Source of the DNA: Bacillota bacterium
Lineage (GTDB): Bacteria > Bacillota > Proteinivoracia > UBA4975
Length of the DNA: 10,328 nt
NCBI GenBank assembly: GCA_012727415.1
Contig: JAAYHI010000136.1
Coordinates: 1-10,328, forward strand
Direction of reading: 5' to 3'
Each line of letters starts with the position of its first letter. Within the stretch, counting starts at the first letter, position 1. The notes below the pieces were generated by a model. It was not told where the DNA came from and did no database searches. It was given only the letters and a program-made list of their open reading frames with translations. Below are positions 1 through 5,680 of the stretch, piece by piece. A program made the position numbers and the translations under genes.

Positions 1-452
1 AAGCGCTTGCTCTCAATGGTTGTGCGTATGCCGCGCAGTTTTAGGGCCTTGACTGCCGCGGCGACTTTATCGTCCACCTTGCGCTTGAGGAAGACTTCAA
101 ACTGGTTGCGCTGCAATCTTTCCCGCAGGACATCTTCCTTCATATCCAGGATAGGTGCAAGGGCCTGGACTGTCGCCTCCACATCTTTAATTTCTGAGGG
201 AATAGCGATGATGGATTCTGCGGTGGCGCTGCCCGCCAGCAGGGCACCATTCCTGCTGTAAATTGAGCCTCGCTGGGCCTGGACTGTTAATCCCCGGTTC
301 CATTGAGCCAGGGCTTTGTCCCTCAACTCGTCCCCCTGGACAAATTGCACCCAGGCCAGGCGCCCCACCAGGTAAATCATAAAAAAAGCAAAGACTGCAA
401 GGGATATTAGCAGCCTTTTACGTACAAGGGTATATGAAACTCTAGTTTCCAT
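1..452 (-). CDS. spoVD: Class B penicillin-binding protein (SpoVD/FtsI-like), N-terminal part, cut by the window edge
   Basis: This encodes a membrane-anchored peptidoglycan transpeptidase acting outside the membrane at the division or spore septum. Only the first 150 codons are in the window; the transpeptidase domain and its active-site motifs lie beyond the left edge. The visible part begins METRVSYTLVRKRLLIS, has one membrane segment at about residues 14-31, and then the class B PBP signature RGSIYSRNGALLA at 61-73, followed by the start of the dimerisation domain. The VRKRLL segment before the membrane helix resembles SpoVD of Bacillus. The cluster position after ftsL fits either FtsI/PbpB or SpoVD, so the exact paralogue is uncertain. 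The start overlaps the end of ftsL by 11 bases. An in-frame ATG two codons upstream (458) is an equally possible start, because the GGGGATGGGG stretch surrounds both. It is probably translationally coupled to ftsL. Confidence 0.9.
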   Translation of the reverse strand, partial: METRVSYTLVRKRLLISLAVFAFFMIYLVGRLAWVQFVQGDELRDKALAQWNRGLTVQAQRGSIYSRNGALLAGSATAESIIAIPSEIKDVEATVQALAPILDMKEDVLRERLQRNQFEVFLKRKVDDKVAAAVKALKLRGIRTTIESKR

Positions 453-846
453 CCCCATCCCCGCTTTCAGGATTGGTACCGCCAACATACCTAATTTGAT
501 CGGGAGTAGGATATTTCATTCCCAGCTCTTCAAGGGCCAGTTTCTCCAGGCGGCCCAAAGCTGTGAGTTCAGATATGGTAATTTTCAGATGCCTTTGTTC
601 ATCCAGCAATGCATCCCGGGTCTTAGTCTGTTGGTTTAGCTGAATATTTATCTGGCTGAGCTGCCCATAGCGATAAACGACAACCAGGGCGAGAAATACC
701 ACTAGAATACCGGCAGCAATCCGACGCCACCGTCTTAAGTTCAAAGGACGTCTTCGTATCCTGCCCTTGGGGCGATTTTGGGGCCGGGAATCGGGATATG
801 GATAGACTACAGACGACCTGGCATAGGCATTATTGGCTACTATCAT
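442..846 (-). CDS. ftsL: Cell division protein FtsL
   Basis: FtsL is a small bitopic divisome protein that pairs with FtsB/DivIC and helps activate septal peptidoglycan synthesis. The 134-residue product has a basic cytoplasmic N-terminus (KGRIRRRPLNLRRWRR at about 27-42), one membrane helix at about 43-60, and then a coiled-coil-prone stretch at about 62-100. The C-terminal LEKLALEELGMKYPTPDQIRYV segment is typical of FtsL/DivIC proteins. Sequence conservation in this family is low, so the call rests on architecture and on its position between rsmH and the PBP gene. The open frame extends to a GTG at 855, but that codon lies inside the AGGGGTGA SD, which sits about 6-7 bases before the ATG at 846, so the ATG is the better start. 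The gap to rsmH is 21 bases. The acidic, glycine-rich tail overlaps the PBP start. Confidence 0.88.
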   Translation of the reverse strand: MIVANNAYARSSVVYPYPDSRPQNRPKGRIRRRPLNLRRWRRIAAGILVVFLALVVVYRYGQLSQINIQLNQQTKTRDALLDEQRHLKITISELTALGRLEKLALEELGMKYPTPDQIRYVGGTNPESGDGDGN

Positions 847-867
847 GCTATTCACCCCTATCTTTCA

Positions 868-1803
868 TTAGAACCCTAGCTTGACAGCCGCTCTGAGCTT
901 GGCGCTGCGGGACCGGGGATTGCTTTCCAGCTCTTCACTCCCCGGCGTAATAGGTTTCTTGGTCAGAATCTTGACTTCTGGCTTATGTTCGCACTGGCAA
1001 ACCGGCAGCTCTGGAGGACAGATACAGCCGGCAGCTTTGTCGATAAAAATCCTCTTTACTATTCGGTCCTCTAAGGAATGGTATGAGATTACCGCCACAA
1101 CTCCGTCGGTAGCACAAATATCTATGGCCGCTTCCAGACCCAGGCGCAAATTCTCCAGTTCGGAATTGACTGCTATGCGCAAAGCCTGAAAAACCCTGCG
1201 GCCGGGGTGCCCGCCTTCTCTTCTGGCAGCAGCGGGAATTGCCGCCTTGATTACCTCCACCAACTCACCGGTGGTCTCAATAGGCTTCAGCTCCCTGGCC
1301 TTTACAATAAAATCTGCCACTCTGGAAGACCATCTTTCTTCCCCATAGGCGCGAAAGATCCCCGTCAATTCTCGGGCGGACCAGTTGTTGACTATATCAG
1401 CAGCAGTGAGGACAGCTTGCTGGTTCATCCTCATGTCCAAAGGCGCGTCATGCTGGTAGGCAAATCCCCGCTGGGGATTGTCCAGCTGCCAGGACGAGAC
1501 TCCCAGATCAAAGAGAAATCCGTCAACGGGCCTGTTCCATTCCTCCAGCAACCCTTTCAACTGGCCGAAGTTGCCCTTGAGCAGTTTTACATTCCCATAC
1601 CCGGCCATCCTTTTGGCGGCGGCGGCCAGGGCATCATCATCCTGATCGATTCCCACCAGCCAGCTGTCTGTCGGCAACAACTCCCGGATTGCCGCGGCAT
1701 GTCCCCCGCCCCCCAAGGTGCAATCCACTACGGTGCGGCGCCTGGCCGGGTCTAAAAGCTTTAATACTTCGGCGATCAGGACAGGTCTATGTTGAAATTC
1801 CAA
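868..1803 (-). CDS. rsmH: 16S rRNA (cytosine(1402)-N4)-methyltransferase RsmH
   Basis: RsmH (formerly MraW) is a cytoplasmic enzyme that uses S-adenosylmethionine to methylate N4 of C1402 in the ribosomal P site. The 311-residue product is full length for the family. It has the N-terminal EFQHRPVLIAEVL motif, the SAM-binding DCTLGGGGH at 27-35, FDLGVSSWQLD at 98-108, HPGRRVFQALRIAVN at 199-213 and SYHSLEDRIVK at 240-250. Near the C-terminus four cysteines (260, 262, 269, 271) form the CICPPELPVCQC stretch seen in many Firmicutes versions. The start is TTG. It is preferred because it gives the family's usual N-terminus and because GGAGGG lies about 10 bases upstream, inside the end of mraZ. 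The mraZ stop is only 3 bases away, so the two genes should be co-transcribed and coupled. Confidence 0.97.
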   Translation of the reverse strand: MEFQHRPVLIAEVLKLLDPARRRTVVDCTLGGGGHAAAIRELLPTDSWLVGIDQDDDALAAAAKRMAGYGNVKLLKGNFGQLKGLLEEWNRPVDGFLFDLGVSSWQLDNPQRGFAYQHDAPLDMRMNQQAVLTAADIVNNWSARELTGIFRAYGEERWSSRVADFIVKARELKPIETTGELVEVIKAAIPAAARREGGHPGRRVFQALRIAVNSELENLRLGLEAAIDICATDGVVAVISYHSLEDRIVKRIFIDKAAGCICPPELPVCQCEHKPEVKILTKKPITPGSEELESNPRSRSAKLRAAVKLGF

Positions 1804-1806
1804 GGT

Positions 1807-2232
1807 TTATATTCCCTCCAGCTTCTCTGCCAGCTCTTCAAATTTACTGGCAGCATCCGCATTCACTTGAGACCAGGTTTCAGCCGACCAGATTTCAATT
1901 CTGCTGGATACTCCTATGCTGACCACATCCCGTTGAATCCCGGCATACTCCCGCAAGTTGGCGGGAATGGAAACCCGTCCCTGCTTGTCACATTCAGCTT
2001 CAACGGCGCCGGAAAACAGCATGCGGGTAAAGGCGCGGGCGTCCTTTTTCGCCAGGGGCAGGGATTGTACTTCCTCAGATAGCTTTTCCCATTCTGCCAG
2101 TGGATAGACAAAGAGACAGCCATCCAACCCCCTGGTGATGATAAAAGTGGTCCCCAATTGCTCCCGAAAGCGGGCAGGCATAATTATTCTGCCCTTTTCG
2201 TCTATGCTGTGTTGATACTCGCCGAGAAACAT
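1807..2232 (-). CDS. mraZ: Transcriptional regulator MraZ
   Basis: MraZ is a DNA-binding protein of the SpoVT/AbrB fold that commonly opens the division and cell-wall cluster and regulates it. The 141-residue product contains the expected two tandem half-repeats, each with a DxxGR core: DEKGR at 11-15 and DKQGR at 82-86. The N-terminus MFLGEYQHSIDEKGRI is the family's standard one. The frame stays open to a GTG at 2250, but the six extra residues fall on the GGAGGAGGTG SD, which sits about 6 bases before the ATG at 2232, so the ATG is chosen. It is the first gene of the mraZ-rsmH-ftsL-PBP run. Three regularly spaced GTGG boxes lie over its promoter, matching the known habit of MraZ to bind upstream of its own gene. 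Confidence 0.96.
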   Translation of the reverse strand: MFLGEYQHSIDEKGRIIMPARFREQLGTTFIITRGLDGCLFVYPLAEWEKLSEEVQSLPLAKKDARAFTRMLFSGAVEAECDKQGRVSIPANLREYAGIQRDVVSIGVSSRIEIWSAETWSQVNADAASKFEELAEKLEGI

Positions 2233-2246
2233 CCTGCCCACCTCCT

Positions 2247-2279
2247 CCACATCATACCACTTTCCACCACTGTTGTGTA
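2247..2279 (-). promoter_or_regulatory. mraZ promoter with overlapping candidate MraZ boxes
   Basis: Reading the minus strand, a -35-like TACACA (2279-2274) is followed after 17 bases by TATGAT (2256-2251). TG one base upstream of the latter makes an extended -10. Start of transcription would fall about 12-15 bases before the mraZ ATG, leaving little leader beyond the SD. Three direct repeats lie across this promoter exactly 10 bases apart: AGTGG (2271-2267), AGTGG (2261-2257) and TGTGG (2251-2247). A fourth GTGG follows 9 bases later inside the SD. MraZ in other bacteria binds short G-rich repeats with a 10-base period upstream of its own gene. The spacing is seen directly; binding is inferred. 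Confidence 0.72.
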
Positions 2280-2319
2280 TCTATTCTCCCCCTACCCACC
2301 AAAATCCTTCTTTTGGTTG

Positions 2320-2352
2320 AAAAAAAATAAAAAAAAATGGCTTCGCCGTTTT
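2320..2352 (-). terminator. Possible intrinsic terminator upstream of the mraZ promoter
   Basis: On the minus strand, AAAACGGC, a GAA loop and GCCATTTT can pair with one C/A mismatch, and the 3' side runs into nine T, one A and eight T. The stem is short and the loop tight, so efficiency is uncertain. The long T-rich tract is the strongest part of the signal. It would stop transcripts arriving from the right before the mraZ promoter. It directly follows a TAA stop (2353-2351) that ends the possible coding remnant described at 2351-2529. Confidence 0.42.
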
Positions 2353-2529
2353 ACAGGTTGCCTTGGCCCATAAACTTGGGTCTCTCATGGAACTCATACA
2401 GATACAGGTAGTGTTCGCCCCTTTCATTCCTTGCCCTTACGCTAATCCGCTCATTGTCAAACCAGCCAAATCATTCTTTCTGCTCCTGACAACAATTACC
2501 CTTGAATCTGGTTTTCCATCTAAGCACCT
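2351..2529 (-). pseudogene. Possible decayed coding remnant (unrecognised)
   Basis: This is a low-confidence reading of the gap between mraZ and the next gene. One minus-strand frame is open from 2470 to a TAA at 2351 (39 codons) and reads like protein, with GWFDNERISVRARNERG followed by HYLYLYEFHERPKF. It has no start codon near its beginning and is preceded by an in-frame TGA. Just upstream, another frame (about 2529-2440) contains DGKPDSRVIVVRSRKND. Joining the two needs one frameshift near 2465-2475. The TAA abuts a terminator-like hairpin and T tract, as at other genes here. I do not recognise the family. A 39-codon open stretch can arise by chance, so this may be plain intergenic DNA. 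Confidence 0.25.
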
Positions 2530-2539
2530 CTAAGGAAAG

Positions 2540-2603
2540 GAAGCAGCAGAACCGTCCCCGTGCTTCAAAAAAAAAAGAAGCTGGGGAACCATCCCCAGGC
2601 TTC
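2540..2603 (-). repeat. Tandem pair of 27-nt hairpin units separated by ten T
   Basis: On the minus strand two 27-base units lie in direct order, at 2603-2577 and 2566-2540, separated by a run of ten T. Both start GAAGC, contain GGGGAYGGTTC in the middle and end CTTC. They agree at 21 of 27 positions. Unit 1 folds into a strong stem and is the terminator of the gene ending at 2602. Unit 2 keeps a six-base stem (GAAGCA with TGCTTC) but has lost much of the inner pairing. The GGGGACGGTTC core resembles dispersed palindromic repeats that I believe occur in Clostridia, but that link comes from memory and was not searched. Confidence 0.65.
2567..2603 (-). terminator. Intrinsic terminator of the gene ending at 2602
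   Basis: The arms GAAGCCTGGGG (2603-2593) and CCCCAGCTTC (2586-2577) pair with a single bulged C, and a run of ten T follows at 2576-2567. The hairpin overlaps the TGA stop of the upstream gene. This is a textbook rho-independent terminator on the minus strand. Confidence 0.9.
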
Positions 2604-3471
2604 ATTGGGATACAAGGTAGATTAGCTGGGAGATTACCTCCAGGCTGTTGCCGTCAATTAACCTGACGGTGTTCTTCCCTGGCCGCATTTGCTCTGTCTT
2701 CACCGCCACTACCTGGAACCCGGGGTCCTTTTCGGTGTATATGCGAATGGTGGTGTCATTGCGCTGCACTGTAGTCACCCTGGCCCCCTGAATGTACAGC
2801 AGCAGTGAATCCGGGTGTTCCTGCAATATGCTCAGGTTGTAGTTTGTCAGCACCGGCAGGGTCTCGGTGTCGAGGACCTCCATAAAGACAGCGCCCTTGG
2901 TGTCCAGGCTTCCCGACTCCACCACAGTGTATTCCAGGGGCACTGAATAGACATACTCCTCTTCGTAGCCCAACCTCGTCCCCTGACTGTTGAGGAAAAT
3001 AATCTGCAAATCCCCTTCGCTTAGCCTGCCTTTGGGAATTGCAATGAGCTGGTAGCCCTGGTCTTTCTCATCGATGTAGACCTCCAGCTTGTTGCCCTTG
3101 TAGCAAACTTGCTGCACCTCCCCAAAGAGCACATGTATCCCCAGGTCTTCCATATAGTCCACCGGCGTTAGTATTTCTTCCGACATGCCCCACCCATCCA
3201 CCAGGATTTGGCGGTCAAAGGCAATCCCGCCTGCCACAAAATACTTTGGCAAACTGGCTTCGGCAGGGACCCCCTGCCAATCGGTTTCATTCAGCACCAC
3301 CGTCCAGGGCAGAACCTGATCACTTTTTACAGTGACAATCCAGTCGGTAAAGGAAAGAATAATACACACAGCAACAACTATGGCAGTTAATGCCGCCAAA
3401 GCTGTAAACAGACGCTTGTTTTTGCTGAAAAACACCACCAGGAATTTTAATTTCTTGTCCGCCAAGTCCAT
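2602..3471 (-). CDS. Single-pass membrane protein with an internally repeated extracytoplasmic region, unknown function
   Basis: I do not recognise this 289-residue protein. A basic N-terminus (KKLKFLVVFFSKNKR) is followed by one membrane helix at about 21-42, so the remaining 245 residues probably lie outside the membrane. That part looks beta-rich and contains two similar segments at about 113-176 and 223-287. Each has a YxxEKDxGxQ-type core (YIDEKDQGYQ at 132-141, YTEKDPGFQ at 245-253), then a glycine-led strand region and an aromatic near the end. This suggests a duplicated small beta domain. The ATG start lies only about two bases after GGGGAGGGG; a TTG two codons later would have better spacing, and the N-terminus is uncertain by that amount. 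The gene is flanked by terminators on both sides, so it is probably a single-gene unit. No enzyme motif is visible. Confidence 0.82.
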   Translation of the reverse strand: MDLADKKLKFLVVFFSKNKRLFTALAALTAIVVAVCIILSFTDWIVTVKSDQVLPWTVVLNETDWQGVPAEASLPKYFVAGGIAFDRQILVDGWGMSEEILTPVDYMEDLGIHVLFGEVQQVCYKGNKLEVYIDEKDQGYQLIAIPKGRLSEGDLQIIFLNSQGTRLGYEEEYVYSVPLEYTVVESGSLDTKGAVFMEVLDTETLPVLTNYNLSILQEHPDSLLLYIQGARVTTVQRNDTTIRIYTEKDPGFQVVAVKTEQMRPGKNTVRLIDGNSLEVISQLIYLVSQ

Positions 3472-3516
3472 CCCCTCCCCAGTGAATATTTATTGCCCAT
3501 TTCCAACAAATAGAAC

Positions 3517-3542
3517 AAAAAAGCAGGCTCAGCCTGCTTTTT
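3517..3542 (-). terminator. Intrinsic terminator of the ccdA-tlpA operon
   Basis: A perfect 11-base stem (AAAAAGCAGGC with GCCTGCTTTTT) and a three-base loop are followed on the minus strand by T residues and then GTTCT. The hairpin overlaps the tlpA TAA stop. Because the stem carries A and T runs on both sides, it could also work on the plus strand. It separates the redox operon from the membrane-protein gene downstream. Confidence 0.92.
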
Positions 3543-4005
3543 ACCTTAGGCCTTCGATTATCTCCAGAATTTGCTCATTGGCCATTAAGCCGACCTGGGT
3601 ATGGGCAATCTCGCCCTTCTTGGAAATAAAAACTGTTGTCGGCACGTAGGCAACATTGTAATCGTTAAAACTGACCATTGTATCCACCAGCACTGTTAGT
3701 TCAGCGTCGCCGATAAGGCCTTTTATCCTCTCCTTGGAATCATAGGGATTGAGCATAAGCAAGTGAACGTTTCCCGGCAATTTTTCCTGCAATGCCGGCA
3801 TGTCAGGAAGCTTGCGGATGCACACCCCGCAGCTGCTGGTCCAGAAGTAAAGGACAACCACATCCCCCTTCAGCTCTTCCAGGGACCACTTTTCTCCCTT
3901 TAAATCCTCATAGATAAAACCCGGGGCTTTTGCTTCGAAATTCTCAGTTCTGACACAGCCGGAAAATAGAACTACAACCATTAGGAGCAACAGAATTTTG
4001 CGCAT
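3541..4005 (-). CDS. Lipid-anchored TlpA/ResA-like thiol-disulfide oxidoreductase
   Basis: This is a thioredoxin-fold protein predicted to be tethered to the outer face of the membrane, where it would reduce disulfides in client proteins such as apocytochromes c. The signal MRKILLLLMVVVLFSGC ends in a lipobox with Cys17 as the lipidation site. The thioredoxin-like domain follows, with active site WTSSCGVC (Cys59, Cys62) and the cis-proline loop YVPTT (Pro122). The 154 residues match the TlpA/ResA/StoA group. The frame is open to an ATG at 4020, but the SD AAGGGGG lies just before the ATG at 4005, and that start gives a standard lipoprotein signal. It follows ccdA by 11 bases, and CcdA is the usual electron donor for this family. 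Which client it serves (cytochrome maturation, spore cortex or another) cannot be told from this window. Confidence 0.9.
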   Translation of the reverse strand: MRKILLLLMVVVLFSGCVRTENFEAKAPGFIYEDLKGEKWSLEELKGDVVVLYFWTSSCGVCIRKLPDMPALQEKLPGNVHLLMLNPYDSKERIKGLIGDAELTVLVDTMVSFNDYNVAYVPTTVFISKKGEIAHTQVGLMANEQILEIIEGLR

Positions 4006-4016
4006 TTTTTCCCCCT

Positions 4017-4673
4017 TCATTGCACTAGACTTTGCAGCCCCGACCAGCGATTAAATATCAGCAGGACTCCCATCAGGATCATAATTGCACCGGAGGCAAC
4101 TTGCACATAGCGGGAAATCCTCCCTGATTTAAATGGACTAATACTCCCCAGGGCAAGGCCAATGACGAAAAAAGGCAGGGCAAAACCCAGGGAATAGACC
4201 AGCAACAGCATCATCCCCTGAAACACAGTATCCATGCTGCTGGCCAGCATGATGATTGAGCCCAAGAAAACACCTGTACAGGGAGTCCAGCCCAAGGCCA
4301 GGATAATCCCCAGGAGGAAGTATCCTCCCGGCGTGCGGCTGAGGGAAGCCTGCAACCTGCGCTCCCGGGCTAAAAAGCCCAGGTTAAATACCCCCAGCAT
4401 CTGCAAGCCGAAGATAATGATGACAGTTCCGGCTATCGGCATGAGAATATGCCGGTATTGCCGCAGGTACTGCCCCACTGTGGAAGCCCCAGCCCCCATT
4501 GCTACAAAAATGAGGGTGAAACCGGCAGTGAAAAGCAGCAAATTCCTGACCAGAATTAGTTTTGAACCCAGCCGGTTGCCGCCCAGGAAAGCAAGCCAGA
4601 CAGGCAACAGCGGCAAAATACAGGGTGAAAAAAAAGCGGCAAGCCCTGCCGCAAAGGCAACAGGAACAGGCAT
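4017..4673 (-). CDS. ccdA: CcdA family thiol-disulfide transmembrane electron carrier
   Basis: CcdA moves reducing equivalents from cytoplasmic thioredoxin across the membrane to extracytoplasmic thioredoxin-like proteins. The 218-residue product is almost entirely hydrophobic, with about six membrane segments. It has the two expected membrane-embedded cysteines: Cys18 in FFSPCILPLLP and Cys132 in GWTPCTGVFLG. The frame is open to an ATG at 4697, but that codon sits in a palindrome over the probable transcription start. AAGGGGGAG lies 6 bases before the ATG at 4673, which is therefore chosen. The next gene encodes a lipid-anchored TlpA-like protein, the natural partner, and both end at one terminator. 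A near-consensus promoter and a CsoR/CstR-like palindrome lie immediately upstream, so the pair may be induced separately from copZ-lgt-osmC. Confidence 0.93.
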   Translation of the reverse strand: MPVPVAFAAGLAAFFSPCILPLLPVWLAFLGGNRLGSKLILVRNLLLFTAGFTLIFVAMGAGASTVGQYLRQYRHILMPIAGTVIIIFGLQMLGVFNLGFLARERRLQASLSRTPGGYFLLGIILALGWTPCTGVFLGSIIMLASSMDTVFQGMMLLLVYSLGFALPFFVIGLALGSISPFKSGRISRYVQVASGAIMILMGVLLIFNRWSGLQSLVQ

Positions 4674-4687
4674 TACTGTCTCCCCCT

Positions 4688-4706
4688 TATACCCCATATG
4701 GGTATA
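4688..4706 (-). promoter_or_regulatory. Candidate CsoR/CstR-type operator upstream of ccdA
   Basis: An inverted repeat with seven-base arms, TATACCC and GGGTATA, separated by five bases lies directly downstream of the ccdA -10 box and covers the predicted transcription start. Its form (ATACCC half sites around a short G/C-rich and A/T centre) resembles operators of the CsoR/CstR family of copper- and persulfide-sensing repressors. The palindrome is seen directly; the regulator assignment is inferred, and no csoR gene is present in the window. Confidence 0.55.
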
Positions 4707-4734
4707 TTGTAGTCTATCCCTGCTCCCAAGTCAA
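4706..4734 (-). promoter_or_regulatory. Sigma-A promoter of ccdA-tlpA
   Basis: On the minus strand TTGACT (4734-4729) and TACAAT (4711-4706) are separated by 17 bases. Each differs from consensus at one position. It lies in the 67-base gap between copZ and ccdA, with the -35 only a few bases after the copZ stop, and its start site falls inside the TATACCC/GGGTATA palindrome. No terminator separates it from copZ, so some read-through from upstream is also likely. Confidence 0.8.
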
Positions 4735-4740
4735 CTATTA

Positions 4741-4941
4741 TTATTTTACGCTGTACCCGGCTTCTTCAATAGCTGTGCGAATTGCCTCCAGCATGTCATC
4801 TTCTGCCTCTACTATCGCCTGATTTTTCTCGAGATCCACCTCAACTGCCTGCACCCTTTCCAATTGGCCAATGGCAGTTTCCAGGGCCTTTTTGCAGTGA
4901 GGACATGACATGCCTTCGATATCAATTTTAATTGTCTTCAT
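4741..4941 (-). CDS. copZ: CopZ-like heavy-metal-binding chaperone
   Basis: This is a 66-residue single HMA (heavy-metal-associated) domain protein of the CopZ type, a cytoplasmic carrier that usually hands Cu(I) to a copper-exporting ATPase. The metal site GMSCPHC is present near residues 10-16, and the ferredoxin-like fold is supported by the pattern up to the terminal EEAGYSV. The ATG at 4941 is preferred over a GTG at 4950 because AAGGAG lies 8 bases upstream of the ATG and would overlap the GTG. The gene overlaps the end of lgt by 14 bases, so it should be translated together with it. No copA ATPase or csoR regulator is visible here. Copper specificity is therefore by family, and another soft metal is possible. 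Confidence 0.88.
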   Translation of the reverse strand: MKTIKIDIEGMSCPHCKKALETAIGQLERVQAVEVDLEKNQAIVEAEDDMLEAIRTAIEEAGYSVK

Positions 4942-5680
4942 TTGCACCACTCCTTGCTTTATTGCGCCCCCCCAGGAAGAATATCAGCAATCCGATTATA
5001 AACAGCAGGACACTGACTATTTGGGCCACCCTGAATCCACCCAGCATCAAGCTGTCAGTGCGCAGAGCTTCGATGAAAAAGCGGCCGAATGAGTAGCCAG
5101 CCAAATACAGGCCAAAGACCTTCCCCGCCTGGGGACGCTGACCCAAAAGGTAGTAGAGTCCTGCAAAGAGCAGGAAATTCCACAGGGACTCGTAGAGAAA
5201 AGTAGGATGCCGGTACTCCCCGGCGATATAGAAAGCCCAGGGTAAGCTGGTAGGATTCCCATAGGACTCTTGATTGATGTAATTTGCCCAGCGGCCAATA
5301 GCCTGCCCCAGGATTAATCCCACCGAGGCAATATCGGCAAAGCGCAGGAAATTGATTTTCTTGACCCGGGTCCAGACAGCAGCCACCAGCACACCGGCGA
5401 AAATCCCCCCGTGTATAGCCAGCCCTCCTTCGCGAAAGGCAAAGATCTTGACGGGATAGAGTGAGTAATAGTTGAGGTTAAATAACACATACCACAAGCG
5501 GGCACCGATAAAAGCTGCCGGAATCGCCCACAGCAGAAACTCGTCAATAGATTTCTCTTCAATGTTGTAGTGCTTTCCAATTCGCCTGGCTGTTAAATAG
5601 CCTGCAAAGACCGCCAGGGCAATAATGATTCCGTACCAGTATACAGACAGGGGGCCAATCTTAAAGGCTACAGGATTCAT
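4928..5680 (-). CDS. lgt: Prolipoprotein diacylglyceryl transferase
   Basis: Lgt is the integral membrane enzyme that transfers diacylglycerol from phosphatidylglycerol to the lipobox cysteine of prolipoproteins. The 250-residue product has about seven membrane segments. It contains the conserved HGG at 90-92, the Lgt signature GRWANYINQESYG at 129-141, HPTFLYES at 158-165 and GRFFIEALRTDS at 199-210, which together include the catalytically important His, Arg and Asn positions of the family. The ATG follows GGGAGG by 7 bases and shares one base with the TGA stop of osmC (TGATG), so translation is coupled. Its 3' end carries the SD and start of copZ. The TlpA-like lipoprotein encoded nearby would be one of its substrates. 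The charged tail is ordinary for the family. Confidence 0.97.
   Translation of the reverse strand: MNPVAFKIGPLSVYWYGIIIALAVFAGYLTARRIGKHYNIEEKSIDEFLLWAIPAAFIGARLWYVLFNLNYYSLYPVKIFAFREGGLAIHGGIFAGVLVAAVWTRVKKINFLRFADIASVGLILGQAIGRWANYINQESYGNPTSLPWAFYIAGEYRHPTFLYESLWNFLLFAGLYYLLGQRPQAGKVFGLYLAGYSFGRFFIEALRTDSLMLGGFRVAQIVSVLLFIIGLLIFFLGGRNKARSGANEDN

Noticed and set aside
1207..1755. Plus-strand open frame of 182 codons opposite rsmH
   Set aside because: RsmH on the other strand carries all family motifs over the same bases; no start signals support the plus frame.
2471..2473. In-frame TGA in the 2351-2529 remnant read as selenocysteine
   Set aside because: No SECIS-like hairpin is evident just downstream, there is no recognised selenoprotein family, and no start codon with SD in that frame; a frameshifted or non-coding stretch is simpler.
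3472..3516. Promoter for the 2602-3471 gene in the short gap after the tlpA terminator
   Set aside because: TTGTTC and AATAAA are weak matches (3/6 and 4/6) at 18 bases. A promoter must exist near here if the terminator works, but the elements are too poor to annotate.
4234..4908. Long plus-strand open frame (224 codons) opposite ccdA and copZ
   Set aside because: It is basic and low in typical protein character, has no SD, and lies antisense to two genes with clear family motifs; it is a shadow of their codon bias.
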